Positions 17,597 through 26,788 of a DNA stretch of 64,000 nt are shown here, piece by piece. Origin of the DNA: Speluncibacter jeojiensis (GTDB lineage Bacteria > Actinomycetota > Actinomycetes > Mycobacteriales > Mycobacteriaceae). Where the stretch lies: contig NZ_JAAIVF010000006.1 in NCBI RefSeq assembly GCF_029589495.1, positions 62,001-126,000 on the forward strand. The letters are read 5' to 3'. Below the pieces are notes generated by a model. That model saw only the letters and a list, made by a program, of their open reading frames with translations. It had not been told where the DNA came from and searched no databases. Each line of letters starts with the position of its first letter. Positions within the stretch are counted from its first letter, which is position 1. A program made the position numbers and the translations under genes.

Positions 17597-18841
17597 CTAC
17601 GCAAGGCCCCACATCGTTACAGGTGTTACCTGTGAGCTTGTTGGGGCCTCGGTCAGGGACCGGGTACCTGCACGGATGAGCCTTCCGACCGTGCTGGCGA
17701 CCCGAAGCACGTAGGCGTCGCGCGCATCGGAGGGGTCCCGGCCCGTGACAGCCGCGATCTTTTTCAGGCGATACCGGACAGTATTTGGATGGACGTACAA
17801 CTCCCGGGCGCAGCGCTCGATCGAGCCGCCGGAGTCGAGGTAGATGTCCAGGGTCTCGGCGAGTGATGTGGCGGTCGCCAGCAGCGGCGTGATGATCTGG
17901 TGGTCCAGGGCGGCGATCGCCGACCGGTCGCCGATGAGGGCGCGCTCGGGCAGCAGTTCGGCGGCATGCACGGGCCGCGGCGCGGTCCGCCACCCGGCGA
18001 CCGCTTCGAAGCCGATCAGCGCCTGCACGGCGCTGGTGTGCGCCGTGGCGAGGGTCTCCGACGTCCCGCCGATGACCACCGGCCCCGAGGAGAACCCCTC
18101 GAGCACGTCGTCGAGCAGCGCACTCGGCGAGCTGAGCTCGCCGCTGATCACCGCGACCAGCCGCGCGCCCTGCACCACCGCGAGCGCGGACCGGCCGTGC
18201 TTCTCCGCGGCCTCGTGCACGGTGCCGGCCGACGAGACGTTGTCGGCCGGCGGCGGCGACCCCACCAGCACGGTCGCCCGCTCGGTCGCGTCCCAGTTCA
18301 AGGTGGCGGCGCGCGAGAGCATCGCGGAGTCGGAGTCCCCGCGCACCACCGCGTCGACGACCATCGCCTCGAGCCGCGTGTCCCAGGCGCCGCGGGACTC
18401 GGCGGCCGAGGCGTACACGGCCGCCGCGGCGAATCCCAGTTCGCGGCCGTAACGCAGTACCGCCTCGGTCAGCGCGACGAGTTGCTGGTCGTTGCGGGCG
18501 AGCAACGGCAGCCACTTCTCGAAGAACTCCATGGCCACCCGGACCATGTCGACGGTCTGTCGCAGCGTCACCCGGCGGGCGAGGTCCTGCGGGACCACGC
18601 GGAACGCCTCGACAGTGGAGAGGATGTCGCCGTCGGGGTCGCGCAGCCAGTCGATGAAGTTGACCACCGCGGTCTGGACGACCAGTTGAACGCCGGCGCG
18701 TTGAGAGGCCTCCAGCCGCCCGAAGAAGGGCAGTTGCTCCTCCATCGACGACACCGCCTCGGTGGAGAGCCGGCCCGAGTACTTCTTGACCCGGCGCAGC
18801 AGCGCCTCGGGGAGCGGGTTCTCGGTGGTGCCGGGGTTCAT
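17597..18841 (-). CDS. mabR: PucR-type regulator of the FAS-II operon (MabR-like)
   Basis: 414 residues from the ATG at 18841. It has an RsbRD-like helical N-terminal domain, a middle ligand-binding region, and a C-terminal PucR helix-turn-helix (LDSGGSIERCARELYVHPN followed by TVRYRLKKI and VTGRDP). Position between aceE and fabD is identical to mycobacterial MabR (Rv2242), which controls fabD-acpM-kasA-kasB-accD6 in response to acyl-CoA; the name is given by synteny and domain structure. A TAGTTT box 7 nt upstream of ATG indicates a leaderless mRNA with its own promoter. Confidence 0.9.
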   Translation of the reverse strand: MNPGTTENPLPEALLRRVKKYSGRLSTEAVSSMEEQLPFFGRLEASQRAGVQLVVQTAVVNFIDWLRDPDGDILSTVEAFRVVPQDLARRVTLRQTVDMVRVAMEFFEKWLPLLARNDQQLVALTEAVLRYGRELGFAAAAVYASAAESRGAWDTRLEAMVVDAVVRGDSDSAMLSRAATLNWDATERATVLVGSPPPADNVSSAGTVHEAAEKHGRSALAVVQGARLVAVISGELSSPSALLDDVLEGFSSGPVVIGGTSETLATAHTSAVQALIGFEAVAGWRTAPRPVHAAELLPERALIGDRSAIAALDHQIITPLLATATSLAETLDIYLDSGGSIERCARELYVHPNTVRYRLKKIAAVTGRDPSDARDAYVLRVASTVGRLIRAGTRSLTEAPTSSQVTPVTMWGLA

Positions 18842-18848
18842 GGCACAA

Positions 18849-18854
18849 AAACTA
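18849..18854 (-). promoter_or_regulatory. Leaderless -10 element of mabR
   Basis: TAGTTT on the minus strand, 7 nt before the ATG at 18841. Confidence 0.6.
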
Positions 18855-18879
18855 CGCCGGAACACGTCCCGAGCACGGC

Positions 18880-18935
18880 CCGACGCCCGGCAGGGGCCGG
18901 CCCGCTGGTGCGGGTCGGCCCCTGCCGGGCGTCGG
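18880..18935 (-). terminator. Terminator after aceE
   Basis: Twenty-six-bp stem with a 4-nt TGGT loop and a single G-T pair, 13 nt beyond the aceE stop. It separates aceE from mabR transcription. Confidence 0.85.
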
Positions 18936-18947
18936 TGGAACGGTTCG

Positions 18948-21860
18948 CTATGCCGAACCCGGGTCCTTGAACGACGTGGGCGCGGCGAACACGTCGTCGA
19001 TCCGGTAGCGCCGAGCGGCCTCCACGGCGACCGAGCGGTCCAGCGCCCCCGTGCCGGCCAGCGACTCGAGCACGGCGACGGCGATCGACTCGGCGTCGAT
19101 GTTGAAGTAGCGCCGCGCCGCGGTGCGGGTGTCGGAGAAGCCGAACCCGTCGGTACCGAGCGTGGTGTACGGGCCCGGAACCCACTGCCGGATCTGGTCC
19201 GGGACGGCCCGCATCCAGTCGGACGCGGCGACGAACGGGCCCTCGGCGCCGGCGAGCGCCTTGGCGACGTACGGCACCGGGTGCGCGGCCTCGGGGTGGC
19301 GCAGCGCGGTGCGTTCGCACTCGACACCGTCGCGACGCAGCTCGCCCCACGAGGTGACCGACCAGACGTCCGCGGCCACGCCCCAGTCGTCGGCGAGCAG
19401 CTGGGCCGCGCGCAGGCCGTCCGGCATGGTCACGCCGGACACCAGGATCTGTGCTTTCAGACCGGCGTCGAGCGTGGAGCGCTGGTACCGGTAGATGCCC
19501 TTGAGCAGACCCTCGACATCCAGGTCGGCAGGTGCGGCCGGCTGCTGGTACGGCTCGTTGTACAGCGTGATGTAGTAGAAGATGTTCTCGCCGCCGAAGC
19601 CCTCGGCGAGCGTGAGGTCCTCGTTGACCGTCCCGCCGTACATCCGCCGCAGCCCGTCCTTGACGATGTACGCGATCTCGTACCCGAAGGAAGGGTCGTA
19701 GGTCACCGCGGACGGGTTCGTCGACGCGAGCAGCAGCGAATGGCCGTCCGCGTGCTGCAGCCCCTCGCCGGTGAGCGTGGTGCGGCCGGCAGTGGCGCCG
19801 AGGACGAAGCCGCGGGCCATCTGGTCGGCGGCGGCCCACAGTCCGTCGCCGGTGCGCTGGAACCCGAACATCGAGTAGAAGATGTAGATCGGGATCAGCG
19901 GTTCACCGTGTGTCGCGTACGAGGTGCCGACCGCGGTGAAGCTGGCCGTCGATCCGGCCTCGTTGATGCCCTCGTGCAGGATCTGCCCGACCTCGGACTC
20001 CTTGTACGCGAGCATCAGGTCGGCGTCCACCGAGGTGTACAGCTGGCCGTTCGGGTTGTAGATCTTCAGCGTCGGGAACCAGGAGTCCATCCCGAACGTG
20101 CGGGCCTCGTCCGGGATGATCGGCACGATGCGCGGCCCGACCTCCTTGTCGCGCAGCAACTCCTTGAGGACGCGGACGAACGCCATCGTGGTGGCGATCT
20201 CCTGCTTGCCGGTGCCCTTGAGGATCGGTGCGTACGTCTTCTGCTCGGGCATCGGCAGCGGCGCGGCGGACGTGCGGCGCTCGGGCAGGAACCCGCCGAG
20301 CGAGCGGCGGCGCTCGATCATGTACTCGACCTCGGGCGACTTCGGTCCCGGGTGGTAGTACGGCGGCAGGTACGGGTCGGACTCGAGCTGCGCGTCGGAG
20401 ATCGGGATGCGCTGCATGTCGCGGAAGCGCTTGAGGTCGTCGAGCGTGAGCTTCTTCATCTGGTGGGTCGCGTTGCGGCCCTCGAAGTGCTTGCCCAGCG
20501 CGTAGCCCTTGATGGTCTTGGCAAGGATGATCGTCGGCTGGCCCTTGTGCTCCAGCGCCGCGGCGTAGGCGGCGTAGATCTTCCGGTAGTCGTGCCCGCC
20601 GCGCTTGAGGTTCCAGATCTGCTCGTCGGTCATGTTCTGGACCAGCGCCTTGGTGCGGGGGTCCCGGCCGAAGAAGTGCTCGCGCACGTAGGCGCCGTCG
20701 TTGGCCTTGTAGGTCTGGTAGTCGCCGTCGTTGGTGACGTTCATCAGGTTCACCAGCGCGCCGTCGCGATCGGCCTGCAGCAGGGCGTCCCACTCACGGC
20801 CCCACACGACCTTGATGACGTTCCAGCCGGCGCCGCGGAAGAACGACTCGAGTTCCTGGATGATCTTGCCGTTGCCGCGCACCGGGCCGTCGAGTCGCTG
20901 CAGGTTGCAGTTGACGACGAAGGTGAGGTTGTCCAGACCCTCCATCGCCGCGACGTGCACGAGTCCGCGCGACTCCGCCTCGTCGAACTCGCCGTCGCCG
21001 AGGAAGCTCCACACGTGCTGGTCGGCGGTGTCCTTGATGCCGCGGTTGTGCAGGTACCGGTTCAGCCGCGCCTGGTAGATCGCGTTCATCGCGCCCAGGC
21101 CCATCGACACCGTGGGGAACTCCCAGAAGTTCGGCATCAGGTGCGGGTGCGGGTACGACGGCAGGCCGCCGCCCGGGTGGCTGTGCTCCTGGCGGAACCC
21201 GTCGAGCAGGTCGGCACTGATCCGGCCCTCGAGGAAGGCCCGCGCGTAGATACCGGGGGAGGCATGACCCTGGATGAACAGCTGGTCGCCGCCGCCGGGG
21301 TGGTCCTTGCCGCGGAAGAAGTGGTTGAAGCCCACCTCGTAGAGCGAGGCGGATGAGGCGTAGGTGGAGATGTGGCCGCCGACGCCGATGCCCGGGCGCT
21401 GGCCGCGGTGCACCATGATCGCGGCGTTCCAGCGGATCCAGCGGCGGTAGCGGCGCTCGACCTCCTCGTCGCCGGGGAACCAGGGCTCGTTCTCGGTCGG
21501 AATGGTGTTGACGTAGTCCGTCGAGGTCAGGGACGGCAGCGAGACGTTGCGCTCACCGGCGCGCTCGAGCAGGCGCAGCATCAGGTAGCGGGCACGGGCG
21601 GGGCCGGCCTCGTCGAGCAGCCCGTCGAGCGAGGAGAGCCACTCGCCCGTCTCCTCGGGATCGATGTCCGGAAGGTACGACGCCACGCCCTCCCGGATCA
21701 CCCGCACGCGGGTGTCACGGTTCGTCTGTCCTGAGCCGGTGGGGCTCGGGGCGACGCCGGAATGCGTTGTGCCAGGCGCGTTTGTCGCCGACACACGGGG
21801 CTGATCGAACAACGTGTGCTCCTCATCGCGGTGGGGCGCACGGTGGGGCGCCCGGTTCAT
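18948..21860 (-). CDS. aceE: Pyruvate dehydrogenase E1 component, homodimeric type
   Basis: 970 residues from the ATG at 21860 (AAGGGCGG site upstream). The E1 fold of the alpha2 type has the thiamine diphosphate motif GDGEFDEAE followed ~27 residues later by [10 protein letters not shown]. The catalytic His-rich loop GHASPG and the C-terminal transketolase-like domains are also present. It decarboxylates pyruvate and passes the acetyl group to the lipoyl domain of the E2 enzyme; lipB, lipA and a lipoyl-dependent acyltransferase are encoded at 60.2-64 kb. The roughly 40-residue extension upstream of this ATG in the same frame is probably untranslated. Confidence 0.97.
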   Translation of the reverse strand: MNRAPHRAPHRDEEHTLFDQPRVSATNAPGTTHSGVAPSPTGSGQTNRDTRVRVIREGVASYLPDIDPEETGEWLSSLDGLLDEAGPARARYLMLRLLERAGERNVSLPSLTSTDYVNTIPTENEPWFPGDEEVERRYRRWIRWNAAIMVHRGQRPGIGVGGHISTYASSASLYEVGFNHFFRGKDHPGGGDQLFIQGHASPGIYARAFLEGRISADLLDGFRQEHSHPGGGLPSYPHPHLMPNFWEFPTVSMGLGAMNAIYQARLNRYLHNRGIKDTADQHVWSFLGDGEFDEAESRGLVHVAAMEGLDNLTFVVNCNLQRLDGPVRGNGKIIQELESFFRGAGWNVIKVVWGREWDALLQADRDGALVNLMNVTNDGDYQTYKANDGAYVREHFFGRDPRTKALVQNMTDEQIWNLKRGGHDYRKIYAAYAAALEHKGQPTIILAKTIKGYALGKHFEGRNATHQMKKLTLDDLKRFRDMQRIPISDAQLESDPYLPPYYHPGPKSPEVEYMIERRRSLGGFLPERRTSAAPLPMPEQKTYAPILKGTGKQEIATTMAFVRVLKELLRDKEVGPRIVPIIPDEARTFGMDSWFPTLKIYNPNGQLYTSVDADLMLAYKESEVGQILHEGINEAGSTASFTAVGTSYATHGEPLIPIYIFYSMFGFQRTGDGLWAAADQMARGFVLGATAGRTTLTGEGLQHADGHSLLLASTNPSAVTYDPSFGYEIAYIVKDGLRRMYGGTVNEDLTLAEGFGGENIFYYITLYNEPYQQPAAPADLDVEGLLKGIYRYQRSTLDAGLKAQILVSGVTMPDGLRAAQLLADDWGVAADVWSVTSWGELRRDGVECERTALRHPEAAHPVPYVAKALAGAEGPFVAASDWMRAVPDQIRQWVPGPYTTLGTDGFGFSDTRTAARRYFNIDAESIAVAVLESLAGTGALDRSVAVEAARRYRIDDVFAAPTSFKDPGSA

Positions 21861-22354
21861 GCGTCCGCCCTTGGTGGAGGCGGGTGCAATGTGTATGTAG
21901 TTGTGCACTCCCATCGTGCCGTATGTCACCGGCCGGGTCACCATGTGGTCTCGGCTATCCGGCGGTGGGACTGGTTCGCGCAGCCGGGGCGGTGCAATTC
22001 CGATCAAGAGCGGCCTCGGCAGGTACTGTCTGCGACGTGGGTTCGAGTTGGAGGGCGTGCACCCGTGCGCCCCGTCCCGATGGGGGAGACGGCCACGTCG
22101 TCGTGGCGTCGCGTCCGCGTGGCATCCGGAGGGCAGACGGCGAGACCCGCCTTCGTGTCCGCGGGCGGAACCGTCGCCGGGGGACCCTCCCGGTCGCGCC
22201 CGCGCACCGAGTCCGGCTACGAATCGAGACCGTTCTGCTTGCGAGATCGCGCTCGACGTTGTTCGCTTTCACCTAACCGGTTTCACCCGTACACACCGTT
22301 CGGTCGGATACAGCGTCCGATCGGAGACATCGTCAACCTGAGGAGGACACCACC
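21861..22354. other. 494-nt intergenic region between aceE and the DUF3052 gene
   Basis: No gene is supported on either strand: open frames here have no family resemblance. It must contain the divergent promoters. The only AT-rich patch near aceE is about 21888-21905 (ATGTGTATGTAGTTGTG on the plus strand). The patch at 22258-22300 is the likely promoter area for DUF3052-ahpE. I could not assign -35/-10 boxes with confidence. Confidence 0.5.
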
Positions 22355-22774
22355 GTGGTCGCCGCGGACGCCCGGAACTTTGCAGAGACACTGGGGATCA
22401 CCAATGAGATGGTGGTCCAAGAGTTGGGCTGGGACGAAGACACCGACGACGACCTGAGAGCCGCGGTGGAAGATGTCATCGGCGGTGAGATGGTGGACGC
22501 GGACTCCGACGAGGTGGTCGACGTCGTGCTGCTGTGGTGGCGCGACGGCGACGGCGACCTGGTCGACGAGCTGATGGACGCCATCGGCCCGCTCGCCGAC
22601 GAGGGGTTCGTGTGGGTGCTCAGCCCGAAGACCGGACTGCCCGGGCACGTCGAGCCGAGTGAGATCGCCGAGTCGGCGCCGACCGCCGGGCTCACCCAGA
22701 CCTCGGCCGCCAAGCTGGGCGACTGGATCGGCAGCCGGCTCGTCCAGCCGAAGGCCCGCGCCCCCCGTCGCTGA
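22355..22774 (+). CDS. DUF3052-family protein
   Basis: 139 residues, GTG start with AGGAGG 8 nt upstream. Acidic protein with the family's conserved opening ARNFAETLGITNEMVVQELG and the VDVVLLWWRDGDGDL and DEGFVWVLSPKTG segments. Homologues sit beside ahpE in mycobacteria (Rv2239c), which is conserved here with a 69-nt gap. Function is not established. Confidence 0.9.
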   Translation: MVAADARNFAETLGITNEMVVQELGWDEDTDDDLRAAVEDVIGGEMVDADSDEVVDVVLLWWRDGDGDLVDELMDAIGPLADEGFVWVLSPKTGLPGHVEPSEIAESAPTAGLTQTSAAKLGDWIGSRLVQPKARAPRR

Positions 22775-22843
22775 CCGTCGCTGCCGTCGGCCGACGACGG
22801 CGGGATCGTCGTTGTGGCACAACATTGTTCGGAGGAATGACAG

Positions 22844-23308
22844 ATGCCGTTGCCGGTCGGCGCCGAGGCGCCCGATTTCACGTTGAAGGACCAGAACAAC
22901 CAAGAGGTGACGCTCTCGTCGTTCCGTGGGCGCAAGAACGTGCTGCTGGTGTTCTACCCGCTGGCGTTCACGGGGGTGTGCCAGGGCGAGCTGTGCCGGG
23001 TCCGCGACTCGCTGCCGACCTTCCAGAACGACGATGCGGAGATCCTCGCGATCTCCGTCGGCCCGTCGCCGACGCACAAGATCTGGGCGGCCGAGCAGGG
23101 GTACACGTTCCCGCTGCTGTCGGACTTCTGGCCGCACGGCGCCGTCGCGCAGCAGTACGAGGTGTTCAACGACGCGGCGGGCATCGCCAACCGGGGGACC
23201 TTCGTCGTCGACAAGGAGGGGATCATCCGGTTCTCCGAGATGAACGGCCCCGGTGAACCGCGTGACCAGGCGGCTTGGGAGAACGCGCTCGCCGCGCTAC
23301 ATTCCTGA
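22844..23308 (+). CDS. ahpE: Peroxiredoxin AhpE
   Basis: 154 residues, thioredoxin fold. The peroxidatic cysteine is Cys46 in the P-x3-T-x2-C motif ([11 protein letters not shown]), with a conserved [26 protein letters not shown]-type segment ([16 protein letters not shown]). AhpE reduces peroxides and peroxynitrite, accepting electrons from mycothiol/mycoredoxin. Here residue 51 is also Cys (GELCRV), where the M. tuberculosis protein, as I recall it, has Asp. Co-transcribed with DUF3052 on the evidence of spacing and strand. Confidence 0.95.
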   Translation: MPLPVGAEAPDFTLKDQNNQEVTLSSFRGRKNVLLVFYPLAFTGVCQGELCRVRDSLPTFQNDDAEILAISVGPSPTHKIWAAEQGYTFPLLSDFWPHGAVAQQYEVFNDAAGIANRGTFVVDKEGIIRFSEMNGPGEPRDQAAWENALAALHS

Positions 23309-23365
23309 GGCGGATTTTCGGCTGCGCCGACGGTAGACGATCGGTCGGCCCTGCCGACGTGGTCG

Positions 23366-23437
23366 GGGCGTGTAGCTCAGCGGTAGAGCTCCTGTCTTAC
23401 ACACAGGCGGTCGCAGGTTCGATCCCTGTCGCGCCCA
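23366..23437 (+). tRNA. tRNA-Val (TAC)
   Basis: 72 nt: acceptor GGGCGTG pairs with CGCGCCC, anticodon loop CTTACAC (anticodon TAC) in the stem CCTGT/ACAGG, T loop TTCGATC. Discriminator A at 23437, no encoded CCA. Confidence 0.96.
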
Positions 23438-23445
23438 CCGAATGG

Positions 23446-23485
23446 AAAGTGCCCCTCACCTGGGTGATCAGGTGAGGGGCACTTT
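23446..23485 (+). terminator. Intrinsic terminator after tRNA-Val
   Basis: Sixteen-bp stem AAAGTGCCCCTCACCT with its complement, 8-nt loop, ending in TTTT. It starts 9 nt after the tRNA. Confidence 0.93.
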
Positions 23486-23615
23486 TCTCTTTCTCGTAGC
23501 GGAGGTGTCGCTGCTCCGCCGCACGGTCGGCGCGTTGCCGACGCTTGTCCCGATCACGTTTCGCCTGCCGTCGGGGGGTGTGTGTTCCCGCGTGAGATCG
23601 ACTTCCTGTGACCCG

Positions 23616-23657
23616 TTGCACTCGACTGCGCTTTCTGGTCTAATTTCGATTTGAAAT
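23616..23657 (+). promoter_or_regulatory. Promoter and candidate operator of the IclR-type gene
   Basis: -35 TTGCAC (23616-23621), 17-nt spacer, -10 TCTAAT (23639-23644). A palindrome, ATTTC-N5-GAAAT (23643-23657), overlaps the -10 end and start site, about where an IclR protein would autoregulate. Sequence reading only; binding untested. Confidence 0.5.
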
Positions 23658-23677
23658 AGCGAGGTAGGCGTGGGGTA

Positions 23678-24391
23678 GTGAGGTGGAGTGACGTGACCCA
23701 GATGCTGGAAGAGGTCCCGACGAGCACGCTGCATCGCGCCTCGCGCATCCTGGATGCCCTCGGTGGTACCCACGCGCTGAACCTGACTCAGATCGTCGCC
23801 CGGACCGGGCTGCCGCGGTCCTCGGTGCACCGGACGCTCGAGCGGCTGGTCGGGCTGCGCTGGGTGACCCGGCAGGGCGGGGACTATGCGCTGGGGCTGC
23901 AGATCCTCGAGCTCGGTTCGACGGCCATGCACACGAACCCGTTGCGCAAGATCGCGCTGCCGAGCCTCTGCGAGCTCTACCGCGCCACGGAGTGCATCGT
24001 GCACCTGGGGATCCTCGAGGGAACCGACGTCGTCTACCTCGAGAAGCTCGGCGGCCACCTCGACACCAGGGTGCCCACCCGGGCCGGCGGCCGGTACCCG
24101 GCGCACCTGTCGGCGATCGGGAAGTGCCTGCTCGCAACTAGCGGAACCGGACGGAACAGCGCCGACCTCAACCGGATTCGGCAGCACGGCCTCGCATACG
24201 ACCACGAGGTCGCGGCGGCCGGCTACTCCTGCGTCGCCGCGCCGATCGGCCGGGGCCCCACCGGCGGCGCGATCGCAGCGGTGTCGGTCTGCGGCCCGGC
24301 GGTCCGGGTGTCCGGCGACCCGATGTTGCGGCTTCCGGTGCAGCGCGCCGCCGCGCAGATCTGGCGGGAGTGGCAGCGCAACAAGATGTGA
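23678..24391 (+). CDS. IclR-family transcriptional regulator
   Basis: 237 residues from the GTG at 23678; the GTG at 23693 is an alternative start. The N-terminal winged helix (LHRASRILDALGG, IVARTGLPRSSVHRTLERL) is followed by the IclR effector domain, ending in RLPVQRAAAQIWREW. IclR proteins bind small carboxylic or aromatic metabolites and control adjacent catabolic genes. The monooxygenase gene 67 nt downstream is the obvious target. The effector is unknown. Confidence 0.92.
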   Translation: MRWSDVTQMLEEVPTSTLHRASRILDALGGTHALNLTQIVARTGLPRSSVHRTLERLVGLRWVTRQGGDYALGLQILELGSTAMHTNPLRKIALPSLCELYRATECIVHLGILEGTDVVYLEKLGGHLDTRVPTRAGGRYPAHLSAIGKCLLATSGTGRNSADLNRIRQHGLAYDHEVAAAGYSCVAAPIGRGPTGGAIAAVSVCGPAVRVSGDPMLRLPVQRAAAQIWREWQRNKM

Positions 24392-24458
24392 CCCCGGCGT
24401 CCGCCCGGGAGTGGACACGGACGCAGGAACAAAGCAGACAAGTCAAGGGAGTTGAGAG

Positions 24459-26069
24459 TTGAACGAGTCCACAACAATCCGTGCGTCGGTGGATGCGGTC
24501 GTGGTGGGTGCGGGGATCGCCGGACTCTACGCGGTGTATCGGCTGCGGGAGCAGGGGCTGACCGTGCGCGGCTTCGAGGCCGGATCGGGTCCCGGAGGCG
24601 TGTGGTACTGGAATCGGTATCCGGGAGCGCGTTGCGACGTCGAGTCGGTGGACTACTCGTACTCGTTCTCCGAGGAACTGCAACAGGACTGGGACTGGAG
24701 CGAGAAGTACGCGACGCAGCCGGAGATCCTGGCCTACCTCGAGCATGTCGCAGACCGGTTCGACCTGCGCCGCCACATCACGTTCGACGCGCGGGTGACG
24801 TCGGCGACCCTCGACGAGGCCACGCTGCGGTGGACGGTCCGCACCGACACCGGCGAGCGGGTGTCGACGCGGTTCGTCGTGGTGGCGGCGGGGCCGCTGT
24901 CGAACGCGAACACCCCCGCCTTCCACGGTCTGGACGAGTTCGCGGGCGAGGTCCACCACACCGCGCAGTGGCCGCACGAGGGTATCGACTTCACCGGCAA
25001 GCGGGTCGGGGTGATCGGCACGGGATCGTCGGGGATCCAGTCGATTCCGCTGATCGCCGGGCAGGCCGAGAAGTTGTTCGTGTTCCAGCGCACCGCGAAC
25101 TACTCCATCCCCGCCGGCAACGCGCCCCTCGACGACGCGACCCGTGCCGCGCAGAAGGCGTCCTATCCCGAGCGTCGCCGGATGTCGTGGGAATCCGGCG
25201 GCGGATCGCCGCACCGGGCGTATCCGAAGAAGGCCCTCGAAGCGTCCGAGCAGGAACGGGCCGCCGCATATGAGGAACGCTGGCAGCTCGGCGGCGTGCT
25301 GTTCTCGAAGACGTTCCCCGACCAACTCACCGACACGGCGGCGAACGACACCGCACGGATGTTCTGGGAAGACAAGGTGCGTGGGGTCATCGACGATTCG
25401 GCGGTAGCCGAGTTGCTGATCCCGAACGACCACGCGATCGGCGCGAAGCGGATCGTCACCGACTCGGGCTACTACGAGACCTACAACCGCGACAACGTCG
25501 AGCTGGTGGACCTCAAGGCCGCGCCGATCGTCGGGATGGATGCCGCCGGAATCGCTACGGAGGCAGGGCATTACGACCTCGACGCGATCGTGCTGGCGAC
25601 CGGGTTCGACGCCATGACCGGCTCGCTCGACAAACTCGAGGTCATCGGCCGGGGCGGGCAGACGCTCAAGGACAAGTGGGCTGCAGGCCCGCAGACGTAC
25701 CTGGGTCTGGGCATCGACGGATTCCCGAACTTCTTCAACCTCACCGGCCCGGGTAGTCCGTCGGTGCTGGCGAACATGGTCTTGCACTCGGAGTTGCACG
25801 TCGACTGGGTCGCCGACGCCGTCGCGTACCTCGACGACCGCGGTGCGAGCGCGATCGAGGCCGAGCCCGAGGCGGTCGCCGAGTGGGTCGACGAGTGCCG
25901 CACCCGTGCCGAGTCGTCGCTGCTGAACAACGCGAACTCCTGGTACCTGGGGGCGAACATCCCCGGCCGGCCGCGGGTGTTCATGCCGTTTCTCGGCGGC
26001 TTCTCCGCCTACCGCGACATCATCACCGAGGTCGCCGAATCCGGATACAAGGGCTTCGCCGTCCGTTAG
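24459..26069 (+). CDS. Baeyer-Villiger-type flavoprotein monooxygenase
   Basis: 536 residues, probable TTG start. It has two dinucleotide-binding folds (GAGIAG near residue 18 for FAD; VIGTGSSGIQ near 183 for NADPH) flanking the Baeyer-Villiger fingerprint F-x-G-x3-H-x3-W (FAGEVHHTAQWP, about residue 155). WYWNRYPGARCDVES is typical of cyclohexanone/cyclopentadecanone monooxygenase relatives. The enzyme inserts oxygen next to a ketone, giving an ester or lactone. No lactonase or alcohol dehydrogenase gene follows, so the pathway is not complete here. A hairpin overlaps the stop codon (GGCTTCGCCG...CGGCGAAGCC). Confidence 0.9.
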   Translation: MNESTTIRASVDAVVVGAGIAGLYAVYRLREQGLTVRGFEAGSGPGGVWYWNRYPGARCDVESVDYSYSFSEELQQDWDWSEKYATQPEILAYLEHVADRFDLRRHITFDARVTSATLDEATLRWTVRTDTGERVSTRFVVVAAGPLSNANTPAFHGLDEFAGEVHHTAQWPHEGIDFTGKRVGVIGTGSSGIQSIPLIAGQAEKLFVFQRTANYSIPAGNAPLDDATRAAQKASYPERRRMSWESGGGSPHRAYPKKALEASEQERAAAYEERWQLGGVLFSKTFPDQLTDTAANDTARMFWEDKVRGVIDDSAVAELLIPNDHAIGAKRIVTDSGYYETYNRDNVELVDLKAAPIVGMDAAGIATEAGHYDLDAIVLATGFDAMTGSLDKLEVIGRGGQTLKDKWAAGPQTYLGLGIDGFPNFFNLTGPGSPSVLANMVLHSELHVDWVADAVAYLDDRGASAIEAEPEAVAEWVDECRTRAESSLLNNANSWYLGANIPGRPRVFMPFLGGFSAYRDIITEVAESGYKGFAVR

Positions 26070-26081
26070 GCGGCGAAGCCC
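26053..26081 (+). terminator. Hairpin overlapping the monooxygenase stop codon
   Basis: GGCTTCGCCG and CGGCGAAGCC pair around the TAG stop. It separates the monooxygenase transcript from the PadR gene, which has its own -10 box. Confidence 0.55.
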
Positions 26082-26085
26082 CTGC

Positions 26086-26091
26086 TACCCT
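26086..26091 (+). promoter_or_regulatory. Leaderless -10 element of the PadR gene
   Basis: TACCCT with 6 nt to the GTG at 26098. Confidence 0.6.
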
Positions 26092-26097
26092 CCGGTC

Positions 26098-26757
26098 GTG
26101 TCAGCGCAGTCCGAATACGCCGAGGTCCACCCCGATCTGCCGGCGACCGCATGGGCGGTGCTGGGCATGCTCTCCTTCGGCGAGGCGCTGACCGGCAACG
26201 ACCTGCGCAAGTGGGCGGGCAACAGCATCAGCTACTTCTATTGGAGCCCGTCGGTCAGCCAGATCTATTCGGAGCTCAAGAAGCTCGAATCGCTCGAACT
26301 GGTCTCCTCGCAATCGGTTTCGGAGCCCGGGAGCCGGAGCAAACGCGTCTACGAGATCACCCCGGCCGGCGTCGTCGCGGTGCGGTCCTGGGCGAACAAC
26401 GCCCCGGTGGAACTGCCGGTGCTCAAACACGGTGTGATGCTGCGCTTGTGGCTCGGCCACCTCTGTGAACCCGAGCGGCTCAAGGAGATGGTGCGGGCGC
26501 ACATCGACAATCTCGTCGAGATCCGCGACCGGGCGCGCCGGCAGGCACAGCGGTCGGTCGACGAGCCCGCCTGGGCCTATCCGACGCTGAGCCTGCGGTG
26601 GTCCGAGCGGTACTTCCAGGCCGAGATCGATCTGGCGAACGCGCTGCTTGCCGACATCGACGAATCCGCCGCCATCGTCGGCGGGGTCGAGCACACGGAG
26701 TCGGGTCTGCCGGTGCCCGTGCACCTGGGGAGCTGGCGCGACGCGGACGAGCGGTGA
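26098..26757 (+). CDS. PadR-family transcriptional regulator
   Basis: 219 residues, GTG start behind a leaderless -10 box. The N-terminal PadR winged helix (AVLGMLSFGEALTGNDL, SVSQIYSELKKLESLELV, YEITPAGVVAV) is followed by an alpha-helical dimerisation domain, as in Vir/AphA-like members. It lies between the monooxygenase and the convergent NADH dehydrogenase-like gene. PadR proteins commonly repress a neighbouring gene in response to phenolic or other toxic compounds; the regulated gene here is uncertain. Confidence 0.9.
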   Translation: MSAQSEYAEVHPDLPATAWAVLGMLSFGEALTGNDLRKWAGNSISYFYWSPSVSQIYSELKKLESLELVSSQSVSEPGSRSKRVYEITPAGVVAVRSWANNAPVELPVLKHGVMLRLWLGHLCEPERLKEMVRAHIDNLVEIRDRARRQAQRSVDEPAWAYPTLSLRWSERYFQAEIDLANALLADIDESAAIVGGVEHTESGLPVPVHLGSWRDADER

Positions 26758-26788
26758 ACCGGTGCTTCGCCGGTCGGCATCTCGTCGA

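Noticed and set aside
21762-22457. Open frames in the aceE-DUF3052 gap
   Set aside because: No family resemblance, no ribosome-binding site, Arg/Pro-rich shadow composition, and overlap with the conserved starts of aceE or DUF3052.
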